A DNA stretch of 64,000 bases, from positions 12,790,845 through 12,854,844 of the forward strand of contig OZ024788.1 in assembly GCA_964017065.1 (NCBI GenBank), in the 5' to 3' direction. The translations under genes and the position numbers were made by a program. A model generated the notes under the pieces. That model did not search any database and was not told the origin of the DNA. It saw only the letters and a program-made list of their open reading frames with translations. This document shows positions 54,346 through 63,100 of the stretch, piece after piece (the first letter of the stretch is position 1; every line of letters starts with the position of its first letter). This DNA is from Haliclona indistincta. Its lineage: Eukaryota; Porifera; Demospongiae; Haplosclerida; Chalinidae.

Positions 54346-54764
54346 CTTGGTGGCAGCGGTGAAGGACTGTCGCTGAAGGATACAGCGAGGCCCACTGGGA
54401 GACGACCGGACGAAGTGAATATTCACGGACGTGGCTGTCCAGGAGCCCTTAAGCCCCGAGGTTGGCGACGGGAAAGAGTCCAGCGGCCACGTGGAACGGG
54501 GAGACTGACCACTAGAGGACCGTCTTGAGACACGAGGTGTTGTAACGGAGTGAGACGAATTGGAATTCAGCAAGAGAGTGCTGTGGTACCGGTCGAATCA
54601 AGACAGTGTTGGTGAAGGTACTCTTTACTATCCTGTCTAAACTATCCTGTGTACTTCGCCATTTTCTGGGTGTGATTGTATAATACAAGCACGTGCGTGT
54701 GATCGCGTACACGTGTAATACTTACGTTTACGTTAAAAAGTAACGTAGCGTGGTACGGTTGTTT

Positions 54765-55604
54765 ATGACAACGAGATCAGGAAGGCCTTACAGTGTTGAA
54801 GCAGTCATCATGGAGAAAAGTCTTGCAGATATTTTACAGATGATGATGGAAGACAAAAAGCAACGAGATGTCGAGATGGTGGAAGAAAGAAAGAGACACG
54901 AAGAGACTGTTGGGCGCCTACTTGCAAAGTTGGACACTGTATCTAGTCGTCCTTTTGATTCAGTCGATGCAAGGCCTATTCTATCAAGGTTAACTGAGGA
55001 AGACGATATCGAAGCGTATTTAACAACGTTCGAACGTATGATGGAAGGGTACAGTATTGAGAAGGGGAAGTGGAGTTACAGGCTAGCCCCTAATCTTACT
55101 GGAAGAGCTCAGCAAGCCTTTGCAGCCTTGCCTCAAGCTGAAGTGGGAGATTACGATAAGCTAAAGGAAGCCATTTTGGTGAGATACAATGTGAATCAAG
55201 AGACGTATAGACAGAGATTTCGTTCTAGTAAGAGGAAACCAGAGGAATCTCATGAAGAGTTAGTGACCCGTCTTTCAGACATTTGTGGCAAGTGGACCAA
55301 AAGTTGTAGTACTGTGGCAGAGATTCGTAAAGTAATAGTGATGGAGCAGTTCCTCAATAGTCTTTCTCCAGAGTTTCGTTTGAGAGTAAGGGAGAGAGAT
55401 CCCACAACTGTTCAGGATGCAGCCAAGATAGCAGACCATTTATTGCAAGCTAAAAAACAAGAGAGGAGTTGGCATCCAATGAAGGAACCTAGTGAGGGTG
55501 ACAAAGAAATCCGATGTTTTGGATGTGGCCAGACTGGTCACATCAAGCGTCTCTGTCCAAACATATATCCAATGACCTTTCTAACAGAAAGAACCCCTCT
55601 GTAG
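54765..55604 (+). CDS. Gag of the Gmr1-type element, with SCAN-like region
   Basis: The first ATG is at 54765, 419 bp after the LTR. An alternative GTG is at 54750. The 279-residue product has an N-terminal charged coiled-coil-like stretch (DKKQRDVEMVEERKRHEET), a capsid N-terminal-type region, then a helical segment with ETYRQRFRSS, LVTRLSDIC, VIVMEQFLNSLSPEF and RVRERDP. This matches the pattern of the vertebrate SCAN dimerisation domain. A CFGCGQTGHIKRLC zinc knuckle follows near the end. The stop falls just after it. The next frame overlaps by 91 bp in -1, consistent with frameshifted expression or with a mutation. Confidence 0.85.
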   Translation: MTTRSGRPYSVEAVIMEKSLADILQMMMEDKKQRDVEMVEERKRHEETVGRLLAKLDTVSSRPFDSVDARPILSRLTEEDDIEAYLTTFERMMEGYSIEKGKWSYRLAPNLTGRAQQAFAALPQAEVGDYDKLKEAILVRYNVNQETYRQRFRSSKRKPEESHEELVTRLSDICGKWTKSCSTVAEIRKVIVMEQFLNSLSPEFRLRVRERDPTTVQDAAKIADHLLQAKKQERSWHPMKEPSEGDKEIRCFGCGQTGHIKRLCPNIYPMTFLTERTPL

Positions 55605-56599
55605 ATGACAAAGTACCTAAAAATCAGTTTGTACTACAAGGTAAAGCAGGTATAACCTGTTTTAATTGTAAGAAAAAGGGTCACTATGCGTCAGAATGTC
55701 CGCAGGATGCTCTTTGTGGAATAGATCAGTCACTAGTAGTTGGCTCTATGGTTTGTCAGAAGGGTACAGTAGAAGGGACAGATGTTTCAGACATAGTTTT
55801 TGATACTGGATGTTCTCGAACTCTAGTGAGGAAAGAGCTTGTCCCTGAGCGTAAATTAATACCAAGCCAAGCAATACGTTGTGCTCATGGAGACTTGGCA
55901 TTGTATCCAACTGCAGTGATTGATATTGAGGTGGCAGGAAATTTGATATCTGTGGAAGCGGCTGTCTCAAGTACTTTACCCATGTCTGTACTCTTGGGTA
56001 CTGATGTTCCACTGGTGGCGGATTTAGTTCCGGAGAATGCTCTGGCGGTAATCACACGGACACAGGCTAAACAACAGCAACAAATTTTAGTTGACAACAA
56101 GAAGAAGCAAGATGCTTGTGGGGTAAGGCCACGACCACTGGATTCCATAGGAGACCATGTTACATCAGAATCAGGTTCAATATCTGCTGAGAGGATTGAC
56201 AGTGCATGTACTCCAGATTCCGTCAACAATCCAGATCTGTCAGTAATATCAGATGCAGGAGTGGAAGGTAAAGAATCCAGTGTGAATAGCTCGGAGGAAT
56301 TAGCTTGGTGGGCAGCATTCCAGGATGACTTATTTGAAGTACCCAGAAAGAGAACCAAGTTAACAAGGCAGCAAAAGCGAGATGTTCGAAAGCAATTTTC
56401 AGCTGTCAAGACCAGCGATAGTCATTATCTGGATTTGACCACTGAGGAATTCTCCGAGTTACAGCAAACAGATCCATCCTTACAGGAAACATGGACAGCT
56501 TTTAGAGAAAAAAAGCTGACGGGAGACAAATTCTTAACTTTTTGCAGACCAACATTCTCTATCGAGAATGGAGTCCACCTGGTCAGACGGCCGTTATAG
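55514..56599 (+). CDS. Second zinc knuckle and aspartic protease of the Gmr1-type element
   Basis: In the -1 frame relative to gag. A CFNCKKKGHYASEC knuckle at about 55660-55700, then protease with DIVFDTGCSRTLV (D-T-G active site, about 55790-55830) and ALYPTAVIDIEV and SVLLGTDVPLVADL, then a linker of about 200 residues rich in Ser and charged residues (ELAWWAAFQDDLFEV). It changes frame again near 56540 into the integrase frame. The overlap could be natural or a decay frameshift. Comparison with sister copies would decide. Confidence 0.8.
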   Translation: MFWMWPDWSHQASLSKHISNDLSNRKNPSVDDKVPKNQFVLQGKAGITCFNCKKKGHYASECPQDALCGIDQSLVVGSMVCQKGTVEGTDVSDIVFDTGCSRTLVRKELVPERKLIPSQAIRCAHGDLALYPTAVIDIEVAGNLISVEAAVSSTLPMSVLLGTDVPLVADLVPENALAVITRTQAKQQQQILVDNKKKQDACGVRPRPLDSIGDHVTSESGSISAERIDSACTPDSVNNPDLSVISDAGVEGKESSVNSSEELAWWAAFQDDLFEVPRKRTKLTRQQKRDVRKQFSAVKTSDSHYLDLTTEEFSELQQTDPSLQETWTAFREKKLTGDKFLTFCRPTFSIENGVHLVRRPL

Positions 56600-58863
56600 A
56601 GCAACTTGTGTTACCACAGAAATGCAGAGCTAAGGTGCTTGAGTTAGCACACCAAATTCCACTGGCCGGTCATCTGGGGAGAGATAAAACTGCAGACAGA
56701 CTACTCTACAGATTTTACTGGCCAACTTTGTATAAAGATGTGGGCGAGTATTGTCGGCAGTGTGAAGTATGTCAGAAGACAAGGTCCCGTAAACCAAGGC
56801 GTGCTCCTTTAATACCTTTGCCAATCTTAGAGGAACCCTTTCAAAGAATAGGCATGGACATAGTAGGTCCATTGCCGAGGTCAGCAAGAGGTCATCAATA
56901 TATATTGGTGGTTACTGACTACGCTACCAGGTATCCAGAGGCGGTCCCTATGAAGAATATTGATGCGGATAGGGTGGCAGAAGAACTAGTAAACATATTC
57001 TCTAGAGTTGGATTGCCTAAAGAAATACTAACAGATCAAGGAACTAACTTTCAATCCCAACTCCTTCAGGAGATCCACCGCCTACTTCAAGTAACTGCAT
57101 TGAGGACAACACCGTACCATCCACAGACTGATGGACTGACAGAGCGGTTTAATCAAACCTTGAAATCTATGCTGCGAAAGTTTGCTACCAAAGAGGGCAA
57201 AGATTGGGATAGGTTGATACCTTATCTGTTGTTCACTTATAGAGAAGTTCCTCAAGCTAGCACAGGGTTTTCTCCATTCGAACTACTGTATGGTCGTTCA
57301 GTTCGGGGTCCACTGGACGTGCTTAAAGAATCATGGGAGGCGAGAAAAAAGTCTTCTGAGAGTGTAGTGTCTTATGTGCTATTGATGAGAGAGAGGATGG
57401 AGGCAATGGTTGAAGAAGTGCAGAAGAATTGTGAGAAGGCACAAAAGAAACAAAAGCAGTGGTATGATGAAAATGCTAGAGAGCGAGAATTTCAAGTGGG
57501 AGATTATGTGTTGGTTCTTTTGCCGGATTCCACTCAAAAGTTGTTTGCTAGGTGGCAGGGGCCATATGTAATTAAAAGGAAAGTAGGTGATGTTGACTAC
57601 CAAGTAGACAAAAAGAAACAGTACAGAGTGTTACACGTTAACCTGTTAAGCAAGTGGCATGCTCTCAGTACTGCATATGCAGCAGAGGTTGTGGAAGAGT
57701 TTTGTGATGAGGAAATTCTAGCTTGGAATGACTTCTCGGAAGGCAAGTCCAGTTACACTACGGGGAAGTTGAATGAGTCCCAGAGTCAACAACTCTATTC
57801 TCTTTTGAGCGATTATGATAGGGTGCTGCAACCCCACCCAGGGAAGACAGATTTGGTAGAACATCGAATTTATACTCCAGAGTCAGCTCGTCCTGTTCAC
57901 CAGCCTCCCTACAGATTGCCATACGCCTATAGAGAAAGAGTAAAAAAGGAGCTTCAAGAGATGTTGGCTGCTGGGATTATTGAACCCTCTTCAAGTGAAT
58001 GGAGCTCACCCTTGGTAGTAGTTCATAAGGAAGATGGAAGCCTACGCTTATGTGTGGACTATCGCCGATTAAATACTGTTACTCAACCAGACGCGTATCC
58101 TATGCCCAGGGTAGATGAGTTGTTGGATAGGCTGGGAAAAGCTACATATTTGTCAACTATAGACTTGGCACGTGGTTACTGGCAGGTTCCAGTATCACCA
58201 CCAGATAGATACAAGACAGCCTTTACAACACCATATGGATTTTTCCAGTTTAAACGAATGCCCTTTGGTTTAAGTGGTGCTCCTGCAACTTTTCAAAGAA
58301 TGATGGATCAGTTGACTAATGACATGGAGTTTGCAGCAGCTTACATGGACGATCTGGTGGTGTACAGTAACACTTGGGAAGAACATCTACAGCATCTTCA
58401 AGCAACTTTACAGAGGCTACAAACAGCAGGATTGACGGCTAAACCTAACAAATGTCAGTTTGCCTTTGCAGAATGTACCCATCTGGGACACATTGTTGGA
58501 GGAGGTCAAGTAAAACCTCTCCCATCAAAGCTTCAAGCCATACAAGATTTCCCTACACCCACTACAAAGAAACAGGTTAGGACATTTCTGGGTTTGACGG
58601 GTTATTATCGCAGATTCATCAATGGTTATGCTTCTATGTCGGCAATACTGTCAGATTTAACCAGAGCCAAACAGCCAAATAATGTGAAGTGGACGCCAAA
58701 GACAGAAGAAGCATTCCGTCAGCTCAAGCGAAGTTTGTGCACAAGTCCTGTTCTGATGGTCCCAAATTTTGATAGACCATTCTTGCTGCAGACAGATGCC
58801 TCTGATAGAGGTGTGGGAGGAGTCTTGAGTCAAATTAACGAAGAGGGGAGGAGCATCCAGTAG
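56542..58863 (+). CDS. Integrase and reverse transcriptase of the Gmr1-type element, in that order
   Basis: 773 codons. Integrase: HHCC finger with His37, His44, Cys74, Cys77. Catalytic Asp106 (GMDIVGP), Asp165 (LTDQGTNF) and Glu201 (DGLTERFNQ). GPY/F-type module at about 336-345 (RWQGPYVIKR). RT: Asp541 (STIDLARGYW), KRMPFGLSGAPATFQRMMDQ, YMDD at 601-604. Thumb HLGHIVGG and FLGLTGYYRRFINGY. RNase H starts at LLQTDASDRGVGG (749-761) but the frame stops at 58861. All catalytic residues of integrase and RT are present. In most gypsy elements integrase follows RNase H. Confidence 0.9.
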   Translation: MQTNILYREWSPPGQTAVIEQLVLPQKCRAKVLELAHQIPLAGHLGRDKTADRLLYRFYWPTLYKDVGEYCRQCEVCQKTRSRKPRRAPLIPLPILEEPFQRIGMDIVGPLPRSARGHQYILVVTDYATRYPEAVPMKNIDADRVAEELVNIFSRVGLPKEILTDQGTNFQSQLLQEIHRLLQVTALRTTPYHPQTDGLTERFNQTLKSMLRKFATKEGKDWDRLIPYLLFTYREVPQASTGFSPFELLYGRSVRGPLDVLKESWEARKKSSESVVSYVLLMRERMEAMVEEVQKNCEKAQKKQKQWYDENAREREFQVGDYVLVLLPDSTQKLFARWQGPYVIKRKVGDVDYQVDKKKQYRVLHVNLLSKWHALSTAYAAEVVEEFCDEEILAWNDFSEGKSSYTTGKLNESQSQQLYSLLSDYDRVLQPHPGKTDLVEHRIYTPESARPVHQPPYRLPYAYRERVKKELQEMLAAGIIEPSSSEWSSPLVVVHKEDGSLRLCVDYRRLNTVTQPDAYPMPRVDELLDRLGKATYLSTIDLARGYWQVPVSPPDRYKTAFTTPYGFFQFKRMPFGLSGAPATFQRMMDQLTNDMEFAAAYMDDLVVYSNTWEEHLQHLQATLQRLQTAGLTAKPNKCQFAFAECTHLGHIVGGGQVKPLPSKLQAIQDFPTPTTKKQVRTFLGLTGYYRRFINGYASMSAILSDLTRAKQPNNVKWTPKTEEAFRQLKRSLCTSPVLMVPNFDRPFLLQTDASDRGVGGVLSQINEEGRSIQ

Positions 58864-59155
58864 CCTACTTCAGCCGTAAACTCCTTCCTAGAGAAGAAAA
58901 ATATTCAACCATCGAAAAAGAGTGCTTAGCTATTAAACTCGGTACACACAACTTCCGTGTTTATCTCCTCGGACGTCAATTTGTAATTCAAACTGACCAT
59001 AGAGCACTAGAATGGTTAGACAGACTGAAGGATGGAAATTCTCGCTTGACTCGTTGGAGTTTATGCCTACAGCCCTATCAATTTCAAGTCGAACACCGTC
59101 CGGGTAATCACAATCAGAATGCAGATGCCCTTTCAAGAACATATAGTATCATGTA
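58854..59155 (+). pseudogene. RNase H C-terminal part, shifted frame
   Basis: The reading continues one frame away from the RT frame with PVAYFSRKLLPREEKYSTIE, FVIQTDHRALEWL and NQNADALSR, the usual RNase H end motifs, stopping at 59153-59155, 24 bp before the 3' LTR. A small indel in the G/A-rich stretch at 58840-58856 most likely caused the shift. Confidence 0.8.
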
Positions 59156-59179
59156 ACATTCTAAAGAAGTGTAAAGGAG

Positions 59180-59387
59180 TGTGACAGATTACATTATTTT
59201 TACATAACTATTAATGTACTGTGGTTAGACATAATGTACATATTTAAGGCCAGTGGCCCTGATTGTATTCAGGCTGGTTTTGGTATTCTGAAAATAAGAT
59301 TGTTTAACCAGCGTATCTGTCACTAGCGCTCTGCGCGGTTAGCGACGTTAGTGATACTCGAGACGAACTGCGGGACAGTTTGTCACA
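59180..59387 (+). repeat. 3' LTR of the Gmr1-type element
   Basis: 208 bp, nearly identical to the 5' LTR, with CTCTGCGCGG in place of CTCTGCGTGG and lacking the 9 bp duplication. Confidence 0.9.
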
Positions 59388-59394
59388 TACGGTA

Positions 59395-60384
59395 ATGCAC
59401 ATAGAACTGTTTTACACAGTGAAGGATCGCAGTCTACAGTAAAGCAAATAGCAAGAAAGTCCTAGCTGTAGCAGACAAACTGTTGCGTTGTGAGCGGCGG
59501 CGTAAAGTCGCTTATTTGAGACATTTGTTGTGCCTACCTTGTTGTATGGTTGTGAAACCTGGATACTCTCTGAATCCCATCTACAAATTCTGGAGTCTTT
59601 TCAAGCTGAGATTGGAAAGCGGATTTTGGGGTTGTCTAAATTCCACTCTAACACCAGTACCTTGATTGGTCTTCACTGGCCCTCTGTTAAGGCACGCATC
59701 CTTATTCGAAAGCTCAATTTCCTGGCTAGAGTTCTAGTAAATGACGATAACATAAGTTCTCGAGTTTTTCGTACTCTGGCCTCGGATGATGTTTATGAAA
59801 TCAGTCTGGTACAACAATGCCGTTTTCTGGAGAGCTTCTTTGGCACCAATTTCCTGCAACTCTGTCTTCACAATCCTCCTGATGCACTTTCAATTGTTCA
59901 TGATGCGAAGCAAGATATTCTTGCGAGTGACTGGGAAGGAACACTAGCGGAGTCCAAGTCTCATCCCTCGCTCTCACTTGTGTCAGCTACAGCTAATATT
60001 GCCTCAAGTTGGAACAGCATATGGGATGAGGCACTTGAGCTGGGTGTTCGTGGAACTAAGCTAATGCAGGGGTTTTTTAGTGCTCTTTCAAGACCGACCT
60101 TTGGTGAGAGACTATGTCCTCATTGTGGCAATAAAATTCCATCAAACTATTATGAACATCTGTTTTCAAGTCATCTACCTGAGTCAAAATACAGCACTGA
60201 GACCACAATACAATGGCTGGAGAACAAGAACTTTCATGATCTTATTAACCTTGCTGAGAAAATCTCATGTCTAAAGTTCACAGACTGACTCTATATCTTT
60301 TTATTTCATCTACTTAGTTCTTGTTTTTGTCATTATTATCCCGTAGAGGGCAACAGTAATAAACTTTGAACTTTGAACTTTGAC
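59395..60384 (+). pseudogene. LINE 3' end: RT C-terminal region and zinc-finger-like tail
   Basis: A 253-codon frame (59530-60288) starts inside the RT thumb region with LPTLLYGCETWILSESH and GKRILGLSKF and ends with CPHCGNKIPSNYYEHLFSSH, a C-C-H-H arrangement seen at the C terminus of many LINE proteins. The 3' UTR ends in three TTTGAAC-type repeats (60362-60384), as in CR1/L2-like elements. The catalytic RT core and endonuclease are missing, so the copy is 5' truncated. Upstream, 59395-59529 holds frame-shifted remains of the same gene. Confidence 0.75.
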
Positions 60385-60419
60385 TACAACTACTTCGGTA
60401 CTGAAAAGATGTAGGAGTA

Positions 60420-60545
60420 AGTGGCGGTAGAAAAATAAAAATTGCTTTCCACAGCTAGTGCGTCGGCCCCACGTGAAGACGCACTGTGGAAAGCAATTTT
60501 TATTTTTACTCCTACATCTGTGTCTTCGCGTGGGGCCGACTCTTC
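60420..60545. repeat. Palindrome around AAAATTGCTTTCCACAG
   Basis: GATGTAGGAGTAA, AAAATAAAAATTGCTTTCC and GTCGGCCCCACG(T/C)GAAGA are mirrored around 60472-60480. Likely a small foldback element. The ends are not defined. Confidence 0.5.
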
Positions 60546-60767
60546 GAGCGCCTTGCCGTCACATGAGAGTTTCATTACATACAGTGCGTTGGATCATCAC
60601 GATGTGCACGCCCAGTTTCTCAGGGGTTAATCATAAGTTTATTCCATAAAAGGGAACTACTATTTTTAATTAAATTTTGTCAGTCATGTTTGCATTTCGC
60701 CGTATACACTAACATGTACGGTGTTACATGCTCCCTCGCCGGCTTTGCCGACTCGATATGCTCCTGC

Positions 60768-61200
60768 TAATACATAGCTGACAATGGATCACGATTGAGA
60801 AAACGCTGAATTTATATCGCCGTTTCGCTAAAAACAAAGTTCGAAAGGCACCAGCCAGGAGAATTTCACAAGTGTACGTGGGTGTTTTGGTCTTGGCATT
60901 GCTCGCGTAAAGGCGCTAGACGTGCTGAAGAAAGAAAGAAAGAAGAAGAATACGAAGATGACGAAACTCGATTTTCACCGTTTCCAGGTTCGTCACTTTA
61001 GTAACAATTTCGAGCAATCTCCTTGCTACTGTATGATGGTGCAATGCCAGAGAGCAGATCTGCAGATCTAAGTGTCTTTTGACGTATACAATTCATCACC
61101 AGGCGAAATATCAGCGTTTGAACGCTAATACATTGTATGTAGCCGCCATCTTGTTTTCCCATTCAACCCTTCATAGGGAGTCACTACCATGCCTTCCTAA
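60768..61200 (+). mobile_element. CAAG/CTAA element, 3' part
   Basis: The module from TAATACATAGCTGACAATGG, a GAAA microsatellite at 60926-60950, a duplicated GCAGATCT (61054-61068), CAACCCTTCATAG, and the hairpin ending CTTCCTAA at 61200 before T. The 5' palindrome is absent. Confidence 0.75.
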
Positions 61201-61496
61201 TAGAACAGGGTCTGAAGATTTGAATGGTGTGTTCAAAATTGAAATCCAAAGAATAAAGTAGGTTCGGTGAAGTTATGTAAGACTTTTGCCTGGGAATAAA
61301 TGACGTACAGCAGTTGCGTTTAGGACAGTTTGAGCATGGTTTATTCTGTTTAAACTGCATCGCTAGTATCTCAGACTACCCCTAGACTGTTTCGTGACCG
61401 CCATTGTCTATGAGCTCTGATATCGTAGCTATATAGCTTGATTTCTGTTCTGAAAAACACATTGTTATAGGTAATACATAAGCTTGAGCTTCTTAG
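61201..61496. other. No gene recognised
   Basis: Spacer between two mobile elements with no supported feature. Confidence 0.4.
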
Positions 61497-61790
61497 TATA
61501 GATGCTTTCCGTGTGGAGGCGTAAAAGAATGTTCGCACCGCTAGCACTGAGATTGTGACGCGTATTTGCATGTCATGACGAGGTACCCGCCGATTGGGGG
61601 TCAATTAACGCCTTGTACGAGGTGTTAACGACCGCCAGAAGGCGGGTACCTCGTCATGACATGCAATTTGACGCCAACAATTGACCTCCAGTAGGCGGGT
61701 ATCTCGTCATGACACGCAAATACGCGTCACGTTCTCAGTGCTAGCGGTGCGAACATTCCTTCACTCCTCCACGCGGAAAGCATCTATACA
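61497..61790. mobile_element. Foldback element, TATAGATGCTTTCCG ends
   Basis: TATAGATGCTTTCCGTGTGG and its complement at the right. Arms of about 95 bp with GTTCGCACCGCTAGCACTGA and GTCATGACGAGGTACCCGCC mirrored. The centre has a third copy of GGCGGGTACCTCGTCATGAC, giving alternative pairings. Confidence 0.65.
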
Positions 61791-61793
61791 ATA

Positions 61794-61932
61794 GTTAGAC
61801 AACGAGTCCGAGGATCTACACGATTTAGAAACCCGAGGCCCGTTGTTATGGTGTCCGAGCGTAGCTAGGACACTATTCCAGCGGGCCGAGGGTTTCTAAA
61901 CCGCGTGGATCCGATTGGACGATACTGTCTAA
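61794..61932. mobile_element. Small GTTAGAC palindromic MITE, copy 2
   Basis: 139 bp, close relative of 16100-16238 and next to the same repeat D on its right, so the pair was duplicated together or D includes it. Confidence 0.65.
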
Positions 61933-61934
61933 CT

Positions 61935-62958
61935 TATTTAGAGTCTACTAGGTTACCTGTTTTGTAAACACACCTGCAAGTCAACATGTCTGACTAGAGC
62001 ACGATGCTGACTGCTCTGTCTGTCCGGCGAACGAGCTGATTTAACATTTAAAAAGCTCTAGTCCGATATAAGAATGTAGGACGAACGGCAGTACTACTGA
62101 CCTGCAACCAGCAAGCGTCGCCGAGAAAAGATCGACCAGAGCGATCGACGGTCGCCGCGCTTGAGCTAGCAGCATGGCAGGGGAGGAGCGCCAGGCTGGG
62201 GTGGAGCTCGTGGTAATATGGCGAGTGACCTGCGAGCGAGTAACACGGTCAAGGAGTACTATACAGTACCTTTTGGTGAGCGTCTCTGGACTAATAAAGT
62301 GTCCTTCGACTTCGAAGCTGTAAGAAACGCACGTATACTGAGTCCATTACAGCAAACACACTCTCCATTCTTTGCTTGTGTCTGAACGCCTGAGGGTACA
62401 CTTAGGCCCCGTTTACACGATGACGCTATGACCAAAAACGAGGGATTCACCACAGCGTTTTCACTGTGTTTACACGACTCCGTTTTCAACGTTTCTGCCA
62501 GTGAAATTAACCGGAAGTCAATTAAGCTGTTGGAATGTGGGTGTGGCCACAATGGCGCGAAGCAAACTGTGCTGCCTTGTACGCACGAAGCTGTTGAAAC
62601 AACGAAGAAAGCGCTTGTTACTCTTTGTCTAAGGACTATTGCTAGTATTCTCTGCGAGTATGAAGGCTGAGGTACGCTCATAACAAAATCGCGTTATCGT
62701 TTTTGGCGTTTACACGTGAAAAGTTATCGTTTTCAAGTTATCGTTTTCAAAAGTTTCCACTTTGAGAAGCGTTTTCAAGTTGTCGTTTTCAAGTTATCGT
62801 TTTCATCGTTTTCGTGTACACGCGAGGTGTATCCGCAAAGATTTCTTTGCGTTTTCAGATGAAAACGCTACCGTGTAAACGGGGCCTTAGAGCTTCGCTA
62901 CCGTGACTCTACAGGAATTAGAGTCACGCTGTTGACCAATCAAATTATTCTATATATA
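61935..62958 (+). repeat. Dispersed repeat D, copy 2, with nested TTA MITE
   Basis: 61935-62404 and 62887-62958 together match 16240-16815. The break in similarity coincides exactly with the nested element. Confidence 0.65.
62405..62886. mobile_element. Harbinger-type MITE with TTA duplication
   Basis: GGCCCCGTTTACACG and its complement CGTGTAAACGGGGCC end a 482 bp unit. TTA lies at 62402-62404 and 62887-62889. The right half has repeats of TTATCGTTTTCAAG. The copy of repeat D at about 16725 (TACACTTAGAGC) is the empty site with one TTA. Confidence 0.8.
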
Positions 62959-62959
62959 A

Positions 62960-63100
62960 GTTAGACGCCGAGGCCATGGGATCTACGCGGTATAGAAACC
63001 AGAGAGGAAGCCATATAGAACCCGAGCGCGTAGCGCGAGGGTTCTATGGCAACTCGAGGGTTTCTATACCGCGTAGATCCCATTGGCCGAGGCGTCTAAC
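62960..63100. mobile_element. Small GTTAGAC palindromic MITE, copy 3 (diverged)
   Basis: GTTAGACGCCGAGGCCATGG and the complement, centre GAACCCGAGCGCGTAGCGCG. It has the same organisation as copies 1 and 2 but differs in arm sequence. Confidence 0.65.

Larger units (their letters stand above)
54129..59387 (+). mobile_element. Ty3/gypsy retrotransposon of the Gmr1 type, nearly complete
   Basis: LTRs at 54129-54345 and 59180-59387 begin TGTGACA and end TGTCACA. They differ mainly by a 9 bp indel and one or two substitutions, so the insertion is young. Flanks TATGG and TACGG are a 5 bp duplication with one change. TTGGTGGCAGCGGTG follows the left LTR (primer site). AAAGGAG precedes the right LTR. 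The domain order is gag, protease, integrase, RT, RNase H, with integrase ahead of RT. That is the Gmr1 arrangement and not the usual gypsy order. Confidence 0.9.

Noticed and set aside
62428..62670. 80-codon frame MTKNEGFTTAF
   Set aside because: Lies entirely inside a non-autonomous MITE whose relative at 26916 does not preserve it.
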